The notes beneath the pieces were generated by a model that ran no database searches, was not told where the DNA came from, and saw only the letters and a program-made list of their open reading frames with translations. Position numbers and translations under genes: made by a program. This document shows positions 41,412 through 53,850 of a stretch of 64,000 bases of DNA, piece after piece. How positions within the stretch are numbered: position 1 is the stretch's first letter; every line of letters begins with the position of its first letter. Source of the stretch: Rivibacter subsaxonicus (GTDB taxonomy: Bacteria; Pseudomonadota; Gammaproteobacteria; Burkholderiales; Burkholderiaceae_C); contig NZ_SHKP01000006.1 of NCBI RefSeq assembly GCF_004217215.1, forward strand, positions 62,001 to 126,000. Reading direction: 5' to 3'.

Positions 41412-42166
41412 TGGTGGACATCGCGATGCAGCCGAACGCGCCGGGCGATCGCCTGATCGAGGCACGCGATCTGGTCAAGACCTACCGCATGGGCGGCGGC
41501 ACCGACGAGGCGACCGAGGTCCATGCCTTGCAGGGCGTGTCGGTGGCGATCGGGCGCGGCGAGTTCGTCGCGATCATGGGCGCCTCGGGCTCGGGCAAGA
41601 GCACGCTGATGAACATCCTCGGCTGCCTCGACCAGCCCACCAGCGGCAGCTACACGCTGGCCGGCGAGGGTGTCGAGCGGCTCGGTGCCGACGCGCTGGC
41701 CTCGATCCGCAACCGTCGCATCGGCTTCGTGTTCCAGCAGTTCAACCTGCTGCCGCGCACCAGCGCGGTCGAGAACGTGGCGCTGCCGCTGGTCTACGCC
41801 GGCGTCGGTCCGAAGGAGCGCGAGCTGCGCGCGCTGGCCTCGCTGGCCAAGGTGGGCCTGGCCGAGCGCGCCCAGCACACGCCGGCCGAGCTCTCGGGCG
41901 GCCAGCAGCAGCGGGTGGCGATCGCGCGCGCGCTGGTCAACGACCCGCAGATGATCCTGGCCGACGAGCCGACCGGCGCGCTCGACACCCACACCTCTGA
42001 GGAGGTGATGCGCCTGCTGACCGCGCTCAACGACGACGGCATCACGGTGATCCTGGTGACCCATGAGCACGACGTCGCGGCCTGGGCCAGGCGGCGCATC
42101 GTGTTCCGCGACGGGCGCATCGTGGAGGACGTGCGGCAGGAGCCGGTGCGAGGGGAATTGGCATGA
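41411..42166 (+). CDS. MacB-type ABC exporter ATP-binding protein
   Basis: The 251-residue ATPase carries Walker A GASGSGKSTLMNILGCLDQP, Q-loop FVFQQFNLLPRTSAVENV, signature LSGGQQQRVAIARAL and Walker B ILADEPTGALD, the MacB/LolD subfamily. In E. coli MacB the ATPase and permease are one polypeptide; here they are separate genes. ATG at 41411 shares its A with the adaptor stop. Downstream lies a ~360-bp repeat element before the permease gene. Confidence 0.92.
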   Translation: MVDIAMQPNAPGDRLIEARDLVKTYRMGGGTDEATEVHALQGVSVAIGRGEFVAIMGASGSGKSTLMNILGCLDQPTSGSYTLAGEGVERLGADALASIRNRRIGFVFQQFNLLPRTSAVENVALPLVYAGVGPKERELRALASLAKVGLAERAQHTPAELSGGQQQRVAIARALVNDPQMILADEPTGALDTHTSEEVMRLLTALNDDGITVILVTHEHDVAAWARRRIVFRDGRIVEDVRQEPVRGELA

Positions 42167-42174
42167 GCGTTGTT

Positions 42175-42534
42175 GCTGTCGCTGGCGCCGAGGCGCTGAC
42201 TGACCTTGCGAGGTCGCGCCGGGTCCCGGCCCGGCGGCCGGGTAACTTTCTTTGCGGGGCCAAAGAAAGTCACCAAAGAAAGGCCCCGAATACGATCTTG
42301 CTCGATCGCTTCGTGGGCCTGTCAAGGAACGCTTTACCGTACCTTCTCTGCCCAGCACGCGAGAGCAGTCGTTCGCCTTTGAACACGCAGGTGCTCTTGT
42401 TCCTGCTACAGCCAAATTGTGTTGGGCCCTCTTCTTTGGTGACTTTCTTCTGGGCCAGCAGAAGAAAGTTACTCGCCCGCCGGGGCGAACTCCCGGCGCG
42501 CCCTGGCAAGGGCAGCCAGCGCCGTGGCGGCAGC
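42175..42534. repeat. Dispersed repeat, copy 1 (long terminal inverted repeats)
   Basis: This ~360-bp sequence has a second copy at 46206-46561, same orientation, with roughly 90% identity in the middle. Its ends are inverted repeats of ~90 bp: the left end with GGTAACTTTCTTTG (about 42241) matches the reverse complement of the right end with CAGAAGAAAGTTACTC (42458-42473), and flanking GCGCCGGG/CCCGGCGC also match. Inside, GGGGCC and GGCCCC (42256-42261, 42282-42287) flank a 20-nt segment identical in both copies. It carries no transposase and looks like a non-autonomous element. It separates the MacB-like ATPase and permease genes. Confidence 0.85.
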
Positions 42535-42593
42535 CTCAACCAAGGTGCCGACTCAACGAGCAAGCGCGTCACGCGTAGCCGCAGGCGATCAAG

Positions 42594-43826
<1,233 letters not shown>

Positions 43827-43829
43827 GCA

Positions 43830-44100
43830 GCAGGCTGTTGAAATACCCCCAGGGGCCGCGGCGGGTCTCTGCGGGATGAGCAGCAAGGCGCAGGCCGCAG
43901 CGAAGGCTGTACGCCTTCGCAAGACCTGCAACGCCGCCGATCGCCCGCAGAGACCCGCCCCAAAGGGTTCGCGAGATAAAGGGCCCGCTGCGTCGTTGGC
44001 TTGCTCGGCTGTCGTACGTCCAGTACGACCTTCGCAGTCCGCCTAGCATCAGGCCCTTTCTCTCGCGAACGCGACCTCTGAGGGTATTTCAACAGCCTGC
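43830..44100. repeat. Structured element, type I copy A
   Basis: The 271-bp element is closed by exact 19-bp terminal inverted repeats (43830-43848 and 44082-44100, GCAGGCTGTTGAAATACCC). Inside are two arms. Arm 1: 43860-43875 pairs with 43944-43959, with inner hairpin GCGAAGGC/GCCTTCGC (43900-43920). Arm 2: 43967-43985 pairs with 44052-44070 (one mismatch), with inner hairpin GTCGTAC-GTCCA-GTACGAC (44011-44029). Single-stranded motifs AGGCGCAGGCCGC (43886), CTGCAACG (43926), TCGTTG (43993), TGCTCG (44002) and CGCCTAG (44040) recur in copy B at 54733-54999. It begins 3 bp after the permease stop; CGAGT occurs just outside both ends. Confidence 0.85.
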
Positions 44101-44177
44101 CGAGTCGCGCCTCCGCGACGCCCACCGGTGCGCGGCTCCCGTAGACTGAAGCGGACGAGTACACGGAGAGCGTCCGC

Positions 44178-45251
44178 ATGACCGAACCGAACAAGCCCCT
44201 GCTGCAGCCGCTGGTCTACAGCGCCGTGCTGTCCGTGATGATCGGCTGGGTGCTGTTCGTGGCGCGCGACGTGCTGGTGCCGGTGGCCTACAGCATCATC
44301 GTCGTCTACATCGTGCTCGGCATGACGCGCCAGATGGCGCGCATCCCGCGGCTCGGGCCGCACCTGCCGGCGGCGTTGCGCTACACGGTGTCGGCCGGCG
44401 TGATCCTCGGCGCGCTGTGGGGCGTGGCGCTGCTGATCCTGGGCAGCGTTTCCGAGATCACCGGCAACGCGGCGCGCTACGACCAGGCCGCACTCGGCGC
44501 GATCCAGCGCGCGGCGGCCTGGGCCGGCGTCGAGACCGAGCCGACCTGGCCGCAGATCCGCCAGTTCCTGGTCGAGCGGGTCGGCGTGACGCGGCTGCTG
44601 GGCTCCACCGCTGGCGTGATGCTCGGCATCGTGGCGCTGCTGGTGGTGGTGTTGCTGTACGCGATCTTCCTGCTGATCGAGCAGCGTGCCTTCGACCGCA
44701 AGATCGATCGCCTCTACGCCGACCCCGGTCGCTCGGTGCGGCTGCGCGCCGTGATCCATGCCATCAACGACCGCGTCGGCAACTACCTGGCGCTGAAGAC
44801 GCTGCTCAGCGTGGGGCTGGGCATCGTCACCTGGGCCGTGATGGCGTGGATGAATCTCGGCTTCGCCGGCCTGTCGGGCCTGCTGGCCGGGCTGCTGAAC
44901 TACATCCCCTACGCCGGCTCGGTGCTCGGGGTCGTGGTGCCGGCGCTGCTGGCGGTGCTGACCGGTGCCGACGCCAGCGCGGTGTTCTGGCTCTGCGTCA
45001 TCCTGACGACCGCGCAGTTCCTCAACGGCAACATCCTCGACCCCTACCTGATGGGCAACTCGCTGAACCTGAGCCCCTTCGTGATCCTGTTCAGCCTGGC
45101 GGCCTGGGGCACCCTGTGGGGCATCCCGGGCGCGCTGCTGGCGGTGCCCTTCGCCGCGATCATGGTGATCGTGTTCCAGGAATTCGAGGGCACGCGGCCG
45201 CTGGCGGTGCTGCTCTCGCTCGACGGCCGGCTCGAGGCCAAGGACGAATGA
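44178..45251 (+). CDS. AI-2E/PerM-family transporter
   Basis: The 357-residue protein has about eight helices and the family motif FAGLSGLLAGLLNYIPYAGSV with the conserved Asn-Tyr-Ile-Pro. FLNGNILDPYLMGNSLNLSP and WGIPGALLAVPFAAI near the C-terminus also fit. Members include an autoinducer-2 exporter and Na+/H+ antiporter-like proteins; the substrate here is unknown. It is separated from the MacB-like genes by element A and may have its own promoter. Confidence 0.88.
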   Translation: MTEPNKPLLQPLVYSAVLSVMIGWVLFVARDVLVPVAYSIIVVYIVLGMTRQMARIPRLGPHLPAALRYTVSAGVILGALWGVALLILGSVSEITGNAARYDQAALGAIQRAAAWAGVETEPTWPQIRQFLVERVGVTRLLGSTAGVMLGIVALLVVVLLYAIFLLIEQRAFDRKIDRLYADPGRSVRLRAVIHAINDRVGNYLALKTLLSVGLGIVTWAVMAWMNLGFAGLSGLLAGLLNYIPYAGSVLGVVVPALLAVLTGADASAVFWLCVILTTAQFLNGNILDPYLMGNSLNLSPFVILFSLAAWGTLWGIPGALLAVPFAAIMVIVFQEFEGTRPLAVLLSLDGRLEAKDE

Positions 45252-45322
45252 GTCGAACTCTTAAGAATGGAGTAACGCTCTGCCACTAAGATGCACAGCT
45301 TTGCTGTAGCGGAGCGTCTGTC

Positions 45323-46189
45323 TTGGTGAGCGAAACGTTGGCCCTGTGGCTCAAGGCCGCGATCATGGGCCTGGTCGAGGGATTCACCGAGTTCCTGCCG
45401 ATCTCCAGCACCGGTCACCTGATCCTCACCGGCTCGCTGCTGAATTTCACCGGCGAGATGGTCAAGGTCTTCGAGATCGCGATCCAGACCGGCGCGATGT
45501 TCGCCGTGATCTGGGAGTACCGCGAGCGCCTCGGGCGCACGGTCCGCGGCCTCGGTCACGATCCGGTGGCACAGCGCTTTGCGCGCAACGTGCTGGTCGC
45601 CTTCATCCCCTCGGTCGTGTTCGGCCTGGCGCTCGGCGGCCTGATCAAGGAAACGCTCTTCCACCCGGTGCCGGTGGCGCTGGCCTTCGTGGTCGGCGGC
45701 CTGATCATCCTGCTGGTCGAGCGCCGCCACCATGCGGCCTTCGGCGAGCACGACCTCGGCGGCCGCTACCACGCGCGGGTGGAGACGGTCGACGACATGA
45801 CGACGCTCGACGCCCTCAAAGTCGGCCTGATGCAGTGCCTGGCGCTGATCCCCGGCACCAGCCGCTCGGGCGCCACGATCATCGGCGGCATGGTGTTCGG
45901 CTTCTCGCGCAAGGCCGCCGCCGAGTTCAGCTTCTATCTCGGCATCCCGACGCTGATGGGCGCCGGCGCCTACTCCGTCTGGAAGCAGCGCGCGCTGCTG
46001 AGCTGGGCCGACGCGCCTGTATTCGCCATCGGCCTGGTGTTCGCGTTCTTCAGCGCGCTGCTCTGCATCCGCTGGCTGATCCGCTATGTCTCGACCCACG
46101 ACTTCACGGTCTTCGCCTGGTACCGGATCGTGTTCGGCGGGCTGGTGTTGCTGAGCGATTGGCGCGGGTGGGTTGACTGGCGGGGCTGA
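45323..46189 (+). CDS. uppP: Undecaprenyl-diphosphatase
   Basis: UppP/BacA (288 aa) dephosphorylates undecaprenyl diphosphate to recycle the lipid carrier of cell-wall synthesis and confers bacitracin tolerance. Catalytic motifs are [16 protein letters not shown] and [14 protein letters not shown]. Length and eight hydrophobic segments fit. The start is TTG at 45323 with GGAG 8 nt before it; GTG at 45326 is an equal alternative. The second repeat copy begins 16 bp after the stop. Confidence 0.95.
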   Translation: MVSETLALWLKAAIMGLVEGFTEFLPISSTGHLILTGSLLNFTGEMVKVFEIAIQTGAMFAVIWEYRERLGRTVRGLGHDPVAQRFARNVLVAFIPSVVFGLALGGLIKETLFHPVPVALAFVVGGLIILLVERRHHAAFGEHDLGGRYHARVETVDDMTTLDALKVGLMQCLALIPGTSRSGATIIGGMVFGFSRKAAAEFSFYLGIPTLMGAGAYSVWKQRALLSWADAPVFAIGLVFAFFSALLCIRWLIRYVSTHDFTVFAWYRIVFGGLVLLSDWRGWVDWRG

Positions 46190-46205
46190 GTCTTCCTTTG
46201 CTGCA

Positions 46206-46561
46206 GCTGCCGCCGTTGCGCTGACTGACCGTGTCAGGACGCGCCGGGTCCCGGCCCGGCGGCCGGGTAACTTTCTTTGCTGGTCCAAAGAAAGTCACCA
46301 AAGAAAGGACCCCAATGCGATCTTGCTCGATCGCTTCGTGGGACCGGCGAGCAGCGCTTTACCGTACCTTCTCTGCCCAGCTCGCGAGAGCAGTCGTTCA
46401 CCTATGAACACGCAGGAGCCTTGCTTCCTTGCTACGGCCAAATCGTGTTGGGCCCTCTTCTTTGGTGACTTTCTTCTGGGCCAGCAGAAGAAAGTTACTC
46501 GCCCGCCGGGGCGAACTCCCGGCGCGCCCTCGCAAGGGCAGCCAGCGCAGCCGGCGGCAGC
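46206..46561. repeat. Dispersed repeat, copy 2 (long terminal inverted repeats)
   Basis: Same family as 42175-42534. Left end GCTGCCGCCG and the right end CGGCGGCAGC are exact inverse complements, and the inverted repeats run inward through GGGTAACTTTCTTTGC and its right-hand partner. The inner clamp differs from copy 1: GGTCC (46282-46286) and GGACC (46307-46311) replace GGCC on both sides, so complementarity is kept around an identical 20-nt middle. It lies between uppP and the end of trmB. Confidence 0.85.
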
Positions 46562-46586
46562 CTAGGCCCAAGCGCAGCGCAAGAAC

Positions 46587-47297
46587 TCAGCCCTTCCGCA
46601 GGAACACGAGGTCCCACACCCCGTGCCCGAGCTTGATTCCCCGGTTCTCGAACTTCGTCAACGGCCGATAGTCCGGCCGCGGCGCGTAGCCCTCGGCGCT
46701 GTTGGCCAACAGCGGCTCGGCCGACAGCACCTCGAGCATCTGCACCGCGTAGTCCTCCCAGTCGGTCGCGCAATGCAGCACGCCGCCCGGCCTGAGGCGC
46801 GAGGCCAGTAGCGCCACCAGCGCCGGCTGGATCAGGCGCCGCTTGTTGTGCTTCTTCTTGTGCCAGGGGTCGGGAAAGAAGACGTGGATGCCGTCCAGCG
46901 AGGCCGGCGCGATCATGTGTTCGAGCACCTCGACCGCGTCATGCTGGATCAGGCGCAGGTTCGCCAGCCCCTGCTCGCCGATGGTTTTGAGCAGCGCGCC
47001 GACGCCCGGCTCATGGACCTCGATGCCGATGAAGTCGGTGTCGGGCCGCGTGGCCGCGATCTGCGCGGTGGCCTGGCCCATGCCGAAGCCGATCTCGAGC
47101 ACCACCGGAGCCTGGCGGCCGAACACCGCGGCGGCGTCGATCGGGGCGGCGGCGTAGGGCAGCACGAAGCGCGGGCCTAGTTCGGCCAGCGCGCGGACCT
47201 GGCCCGAGCCCATGCGGCCGGCGCGCAGCACGAAGCTGCGGATGCGGCGCTGCGGTCGCTCGGGCGGCGGGGAGGAACTCGGGTCGTCGGTGCTCAT
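46587..47297 (-). CDS. trmB: tRNA (guanine-N7-)-methyltransferase
   Basis: TrmB (236 aa) makes m7G46 in tRNA. The AdoMet motif is [17 protein letters not shown], then [16 protein letters not shown], and the signature [18 protein letters not shown]-terminal [17 protein letters not shown] is typical. The start ATG at 47297 overlaps the stop of the upstream ATPase gene (47294) by 4 bp. Confidence 0.95.
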   Translation of the reverse strand: MSTDDPSSSPPPERPQRRIRSFVLRAGRMGSGQVRALAELGPRFVLPYAAAPIDAAAVFGRQAPVVLEIGFGMGQATAQIAATRPDTDFIGIEVHEPGVGALLKTIGEQGLANLRLIQHDAVEVLEHMIAPASLDGIHVFFPDPWHKKKHNKRRLIQPALVALLASRLRPGGVLHCATDWEDYAVQMLEVLSAEPLLANSAEGYAPRPDYRPLTKFENRGIKLGHGVWDLVFLRKG

Positions 47298-47968
47298 GGT
47301 GTTCGGGGCAGTTCGGGCAGCAGCCGCGCGAGATGTTCGCAGTCGGGCTGCAGGCATTCCGCGCAGCGGGCGCGCCAGCGGGTGAAGGGAGCGCCGTCGA
47401 CGGCGCTGCGCGCGTCGCCGGTCGACTCGAGGCCGCCGAGCAGCGGCGCCAGCGCGGCCAGCGCCGCAGCCGTGCGCGCCGCGCCGCTGCCGTAGATCGT
47501 GGCATGGCCGATGCCGGCGCCAGCAAGCGCATCACGAAGCAGCGCGTCGACCGGCACCCGCACCTGCGGCCCGTCGCGCTGCAGGCCGTCGGCCCGCCAG
47601 GGCAGGTCGAGACCGGTGACGAGGGTGAGCGCCACCTGACGCCGCTGCCAGGCCAGCGCGGACGCGTAGAGCGCGCGGTCGCCGAACACGAAGTCGCTGT
47701 AGACGGCGGTCATCACCGGCGTGGTGTCGGCGATCACGAAGGCGTGCGCGGCGGCCGCTGCCTCGATGCGGGCCGCCTGCTCGGCGGCGATCTGGTGCTG
47801 CTCGGCGGGTGTGGGCGTGCGGCCGTTGGCATCGCAGAACTCGCGCAGGTACTCGGCGACGACCGCCACCGCGACGCCGCGTCCACGCAGCACGCCGGCC
47901 AGTTCCTGCGCCAGCGTGGTCTTGCCGGTGCTCTCGGCACCGAGCAGCGCGACGACCCTTGCCGTCAT
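47294..47968 (-). CDS. NadR-like AAA ATPase / ribosylnicotinamide kinase
   Basis: The 224-residue protein has Walker [15 protein letters not shown] and resembles the C-terminal ribosylnicotinamide kinase domain of NadR, without its adenylyltransferase domain. [19 protein letters not shown] and [20 protein letters not shown] are typical. Its start overlaps the pnuC stop in ATGA, so nicotinamide riboside taken up by PnuC would be phosphorylated here. The C-terminus has three Cys ([16 protein letters not shown]), of unknown role. Confidence 0.85.
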   Translation of the reverse strand: MTARVVALLGAESTGKTTLAQELAGVLRGRGVAVAVVAEYLREFCDANGRTPTPAEQHQIAAEQAARIEAAAAAHAFVIADTTPVMTAVYSDFVFGDRALYASALAWQRRQVALTLVTGLDLPWRADGLQRDGPQVRVPVDALLRDALAGAGIGHATIYGSGAARTAAALAALAPLLGGLESTGDARSAVDGAPFTRWRARCAECLQPDCEHLARLLPELPRTP

Positions 47969-48582
47969 GCCGCCGCCAGGCGCCGCCAGGCGCGAGCGCC
48001 GGCAATCGCCATCACGAGGAACAGCAGGTATAGCGCGACGGTGAGCCACAACTGCTGGCTGGCGAACAGCACGATGCCGACCGTGTTGACGGCGATCCAG
48101 GTCCACCAGTTCTCGAGCCGCTTGCGGGCCAGCAGCAACTGGCCGATCACGCTGCCCGAGGCCGTGAAGGCATCGGCCGCGGTGACCGGGTTGAACTCGT
48201 CGTTCAGCGCCACCAGCAGCAACGGCCACAGCAGCAGCCAGCCGAGCAGCGCCAGCAGCCGCGCGCGCGCGCCGAGCCTGCCGACGCGCAGCGCAGCACC
48301 GTCGGCTCCGGCGCCGCGCAACCATTGCCACCAGCCCCACAGCGCGACCACGATGAACAGGCCCTGCAGCCAGGCATTGCCATGCAGTCCGGCGGCATGG
48401 AACACCAGCGCGTACAGCGCCGAGCTGGTGATCGCCAGCGGCCAGGCGAGCGGATTGACGCGGATGTTGCAGACCACCATCCAGACCCCGAGCAGCGCGG
48501 CGATCAGTTCGGCACGGCTGGCGGCATAGCCGGCGAGCGTGAAGGCGGGCGCGCCGAGCCAGGCGCTGAGCGTTTCGAGCAT
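47965..48582 (-). CDS. pnuC: PnuC-type nicotinamide riboside transporter
   Basis: PnuC (205 aa) has about seven helices; ELIAALLGVWMVVCNIRVNP, WPLAITSSALYALVFHAAGL and WTWIAVNTVGIVLF are family signatures. It imports nicotinamide riboside by facilitated diffusion coupled to intracellular phosphorylation, which the NadR-like kinase encoded next can provide. The pair forms a compact NAD-salvage module. Confidence 0.9.
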   Translation of the reverse strand: MLETLSAWLGAPAFTLAGYAASRAELIAALLGVWMVVCNIRVNPLAWPLAITSSALYALVFHAAGLHGNAWLQGLFIVVALWGWWQWLRGAGADGAALRVGRLGARARLLALLGWLLLWPLLLVALNDEFNPVTAADAFTASGSVIGQLLLARKRLENWWTWIAVNTVGIVLFASQQLWLTVALYLLFLVMAIAGARAWRRLAAA

Positions 48583-48619
48583 GGAGCTTTGATTGCGCCG
48601 CAGGCGCGGCGATGCGAGC

Positions 48620-48895
48620 CTACTTGCGCGGACTCACGTGAACGACGATCTCGTCGGGCTTGACCATGCCGAGTTCGGCGCGCGCCTTCTCCTCGACCAT
48701 CTCGAGCCCTTCCTGCAGATCGTGCACCTCGGCGTTGAGCCGGGCGTTGCGCGCCTGCGCCTTGTCGTTCCTGGCCTGCTGCTCGGCGAGCTGCGTGCGC
48801 AGCCCGGTTACGCGCAACATGCCGCCCTTGCCGAACCACAACTCCACCTGCACCAGCGCGATCAGCGCGATGAGGATCAGCGTGACGATGCGCAT
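48620..48895 (-). CDS. ftsB: Cell division protein FtsB
   Basis: FtsB (91 aa) is a bitopic divisome protein: a short cytoplasmic start, one helix (IVTLILIALIALVQVELWF), and a periplasmic coiled coil (LRTQLAEQQARNDKAQARNA). It bridges FtsL and FtsQ. ATG at 48895 begins 20 bp after the enolase stop; eno-ftsB order is standard in proteobacteria. Confidence 0.93.
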   Translation of the reverse strand: MRIVTLILIALIALVQVELWFGKGGMLRVTGLRTQLAEQQARNDKAQARNARLNAEVHDLQEGLEMVEEKARAELGMVKPDEIVVHVSPRK

Positions 48896-48915
48896 GGGCG
48901 GCGCTACGAGCCGAA

Positions 48916-50214
<1,299 letters not shown>

Positions 50215-50249
50215 TCAGTAACTACCTCGAAAGTTATTGGAATCTGGGC

Positions 50250-51107
50250 TCAGCAGGAGAAGTCGTTCTCGAGCAGCGGCTGGGTCTTGACCACGCGGTC
50301 CAGCGCGACCAGTTGCTCCAGCAGCGCCGCCATGTGCTTGAGCGGCACCGCGTTGGGGCCGTCGCTCATCGCGTTGGCCGGGTCGGGGTGCGTCTCCATG
50401 AAGATGCCGGAGATACCGACGCCGATCGCGGCGCGCGACAGCACCGGCACGAACTCGCGCTGGCCTCCGGAACTGGTGCCCTGGCCGCCCGGCAGTTGCA
50501 CGCTGTGGGTGGCGTCGAAGACCACCGGCGCGCCGGTCTCGCGCATGATCGCCAGCGAGCGCATGTCGGAGACCAGGTTGTTGTAGCCGAAGCTGGCGCC
50601 GCGTTCGCAGGCCATGAACACGTCGTCCGGCAGGCCCTTCTCGCGCGCGGCGTCACGTGCCTTCTGGATCACGTGCTTCATGTCGTGCGGCGCGAGGAAC
50701 TGGCCCTTCTTGATGTTGACCGGGCGTCCGCTCTGCGCCACCGCGCGGATGAAGTCGGTCTGGCGGGCGAGGAAGGCCGGGGTCTGCAGCACGTCGACCA
50801 CCGAGGCCACGTAGGGCACCTCGGCCTCGGTGTGGACGTCAGTCAGCACCGGCACGCCGAGCTCCTTGCGCACCTTGGCCAGGATCTGCAGGCCCTTGTC
50901 CATGCCGGGGCCGCGGAACGAGGTGCCGCTGCTGCGGTTGGCCTTGTCGTAGCTGCTCTTGAAGATGAACGGGATGCCGAGCTTGCCGGTGATCTCCTTC
51001 AGGCGACCGGCCACGTCCATCTGCAACTGCTCGCTCTCGACCACGCAGGGGCCGGAGATCAGGAAGAAGGGCTTGTCGAGGCCCACTTCGAAGCCGCAGA
51101 GTTTCAT
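50250..51107 (-). CDS. kdsA: 3-deoxy-D-manno-octulosonate 8-phosphate synthase
   Basis: KdsA (285 aa) condenses phosphoenolpyruvate with arabinose 5-phosphate to make KDO-8-phosphate for lipopolysaccharide. Family features are [48 protein letters not shown] and [13 protein letters not shown]. Its substrate phosphoenolpyruvate is the product of the adjacent eno gene. AGGAG lies 6 nt upstream of the ATG, and the start overlaps the stop of a 37-codon ORF. Confidence 0.97.
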   Translation of the reverse strand: MKLCGFEVGLDKPFFLISGPCVVESEQLQMDVAGRLKEITGKLGIPFIFKSSYDKANRSSGTSFRGPGMDKGLQILAKVRKELGVPVLTDVHTEAEVPYVASVVDVLQTPAFLARQTDFIRAVAQSGRPVNIKKGQFLAPHDMKHVIQKARDAAREKGLPDDVFMACERGASFGYNNLVSDMRSLAIMRETGAPVVFDATHSVQLPGGQGTSSGGQREFVPVLSRAAIGVGISGIFMETHPDPANAMSDGPNAVPLKHMAALLEQLVALDRVVKTQPLLENDFSC

Positions 51108-51217
51108 GCCATCTCCTGTTGTGACGCGGGGCCGATCGGCTCCCGGCTGCGATCCCCACCTTCGGTGGGGCCCCTCTTTCGCCGTCCGTCGATCACGTCA
51201 AAGCCGCACAACTTCAT
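51104..51217 (-). CDS. Small ORF upstream of kdsA repeating its first codons
   Basis: A 37-codon ORF starts at ATG 51217 with AAAGGTGG as binding site and ends in TGA overlapping the kdsA ATG. It begins MKLCGFDV, while KdsA begins MKLCGFEV; the two 24-nt starts match at 19 positions, and four of the five differences are silent. After that the sequence diverges ([10 protein letters not shown]). A hairpin CCCCACC/GGTGGGG (51154-51170) lies within it. It could be a remnant of duplication or insertion, or a translated leader that couples kdsA to pyrG translation. No homologous family is recognised. Confidence 0.5.
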   Translation of the reverse strand: MKLCGFDVIDGRRKRGPTEGGDRSREPIGPASQQEMA

Positions 51218-51243
51218 TCGGGACCACCTTTCGGAACGAGAAA

Positions 51244-53007
<1,764 letters not shown>

Positions 53008-53850
53008 TTATACGGGCGCGGGGTCCGCGCCCATGGTGGCAATCGCCGCCAGCACCGCGTCGGCGGCCACGACCGGCCGCTCCATCGGGAACAGGTGCGA
53101 ACCCTCGACCCGGCTCATGCGGCCGCGGGCGATGCGCCGGGTGGCGCTCAGGCCGACCTGCTCGACCTCCTTGGAGATCGAGCCGCCGATGAAGGCGACC
53201 GGGCATTGCGGCGGCCGCCGCCGCGCCAGCCGGCCGAGCTGGTGCGGCAGCGTGTTGTAGATCGCGGTCTCGACCGCGCGCTCGAAGCCGAGTTGCTGCG
53301 AGCCGTCGTCGCCGACGCTGGCGGTGGCCACGTAGTCGGCCAGCACCTGCGGATCCCAGCGGGCGAAGGCCGGCTTCGATTCGAAGTGGTGCAGCTTCTC
53401 GGCCACGCTGGCCCAGCGTTCGCGCCGGCGGCGCGAGACCTTGGCCGGCGAGAGCTCGCCGATCCAGCCGGTCGCCTTGGCCAGTTGCACCGCGCGCGCC
53501 CTCCAGCCGTCGAGCACCGGCGAGTCGAGCAGCACCACGCCGCGCGCCAGCTGCGGCTGGCGCAGCGCGGTCAGCAGGCTCAGGTAGCCGCCCAGCGAGT
53601 GGCCGACCAGCCAGGCCGGCCCCCGGCCCTGTTGCTCGATGAACTCGGCCAGCTGCCGGCTCAGGTGCGGCCAGTTGCTCGTGACCGGGTAGCGCGGGTC
53701 GTGGCCGAAGCGCTCGATCGCCTGCACCTCGAAGCCGGCGGCGCGCCAGCGCGCGAACAGCGTGGCGTAGGTGCCGGCGGCAAAGCCGTTGGCGTGCGAG
53801 AAGACGATCAGCGGTGCGTCGCGGCTCGTCCGCTCAGGCTTTGGGCACAT
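53008..53850 (-). CDS. Alpha/beta hydrolase
   Basis: The 280-residue protein shows an alpha/beta-hydrolase fold: VFSHANGFAAGTY forms the oxyanion-hole region, GHSLGGYLSLL has the nucleophile serine, and SHLFPMERP contains the likely catalytic histidine. The substrate is unknown. The gene start shares one base with the Anbu gene stop (TGATG), so the two are probably translated together. Confidence 0.85.
   Translation of the reverse strand: MCPKPERTSRDAPLIVFSHANGFAAGTYATLFARWRAAGFEVQAIERFGHDPRYPVTSNWPHLSRQLAEFIEQQGRGPAWLVGHSLGGYLSLLTALRQPQLARGVVLLDSPVLDGWRARAVQLAKATGWIGELSPAKVSRRRRERWASVAEKLHHFESKPAFARWDPQVLADYVATASVGDDGSQQLGFERAVETAIYNTLPHQLGRLARRRPPQCPVAFIGGSISKEVEQVGLSATRRIARGRMSRVEGSHLFPMERPVVAADAVLAAIATMGADPAPV

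Noticed and set aside
43830-44100. Integron attC site or IscB-type guide RNA as an explanation for elements A and B
   Set aside because: No integrase, IscB or TnpB gene is in the window, and the two elements carry two long arms within a closing stem, unlike attC hairpins. The idea is not excluded genome-wide but lacks support here.
51154-51170. Terminator between pyrG and kdsA
   Set aside because: CCCCACC/GGTGGGG folds, but on the coding (minus) strand no T-run follows, so it is not called as an intrinsic terminator.
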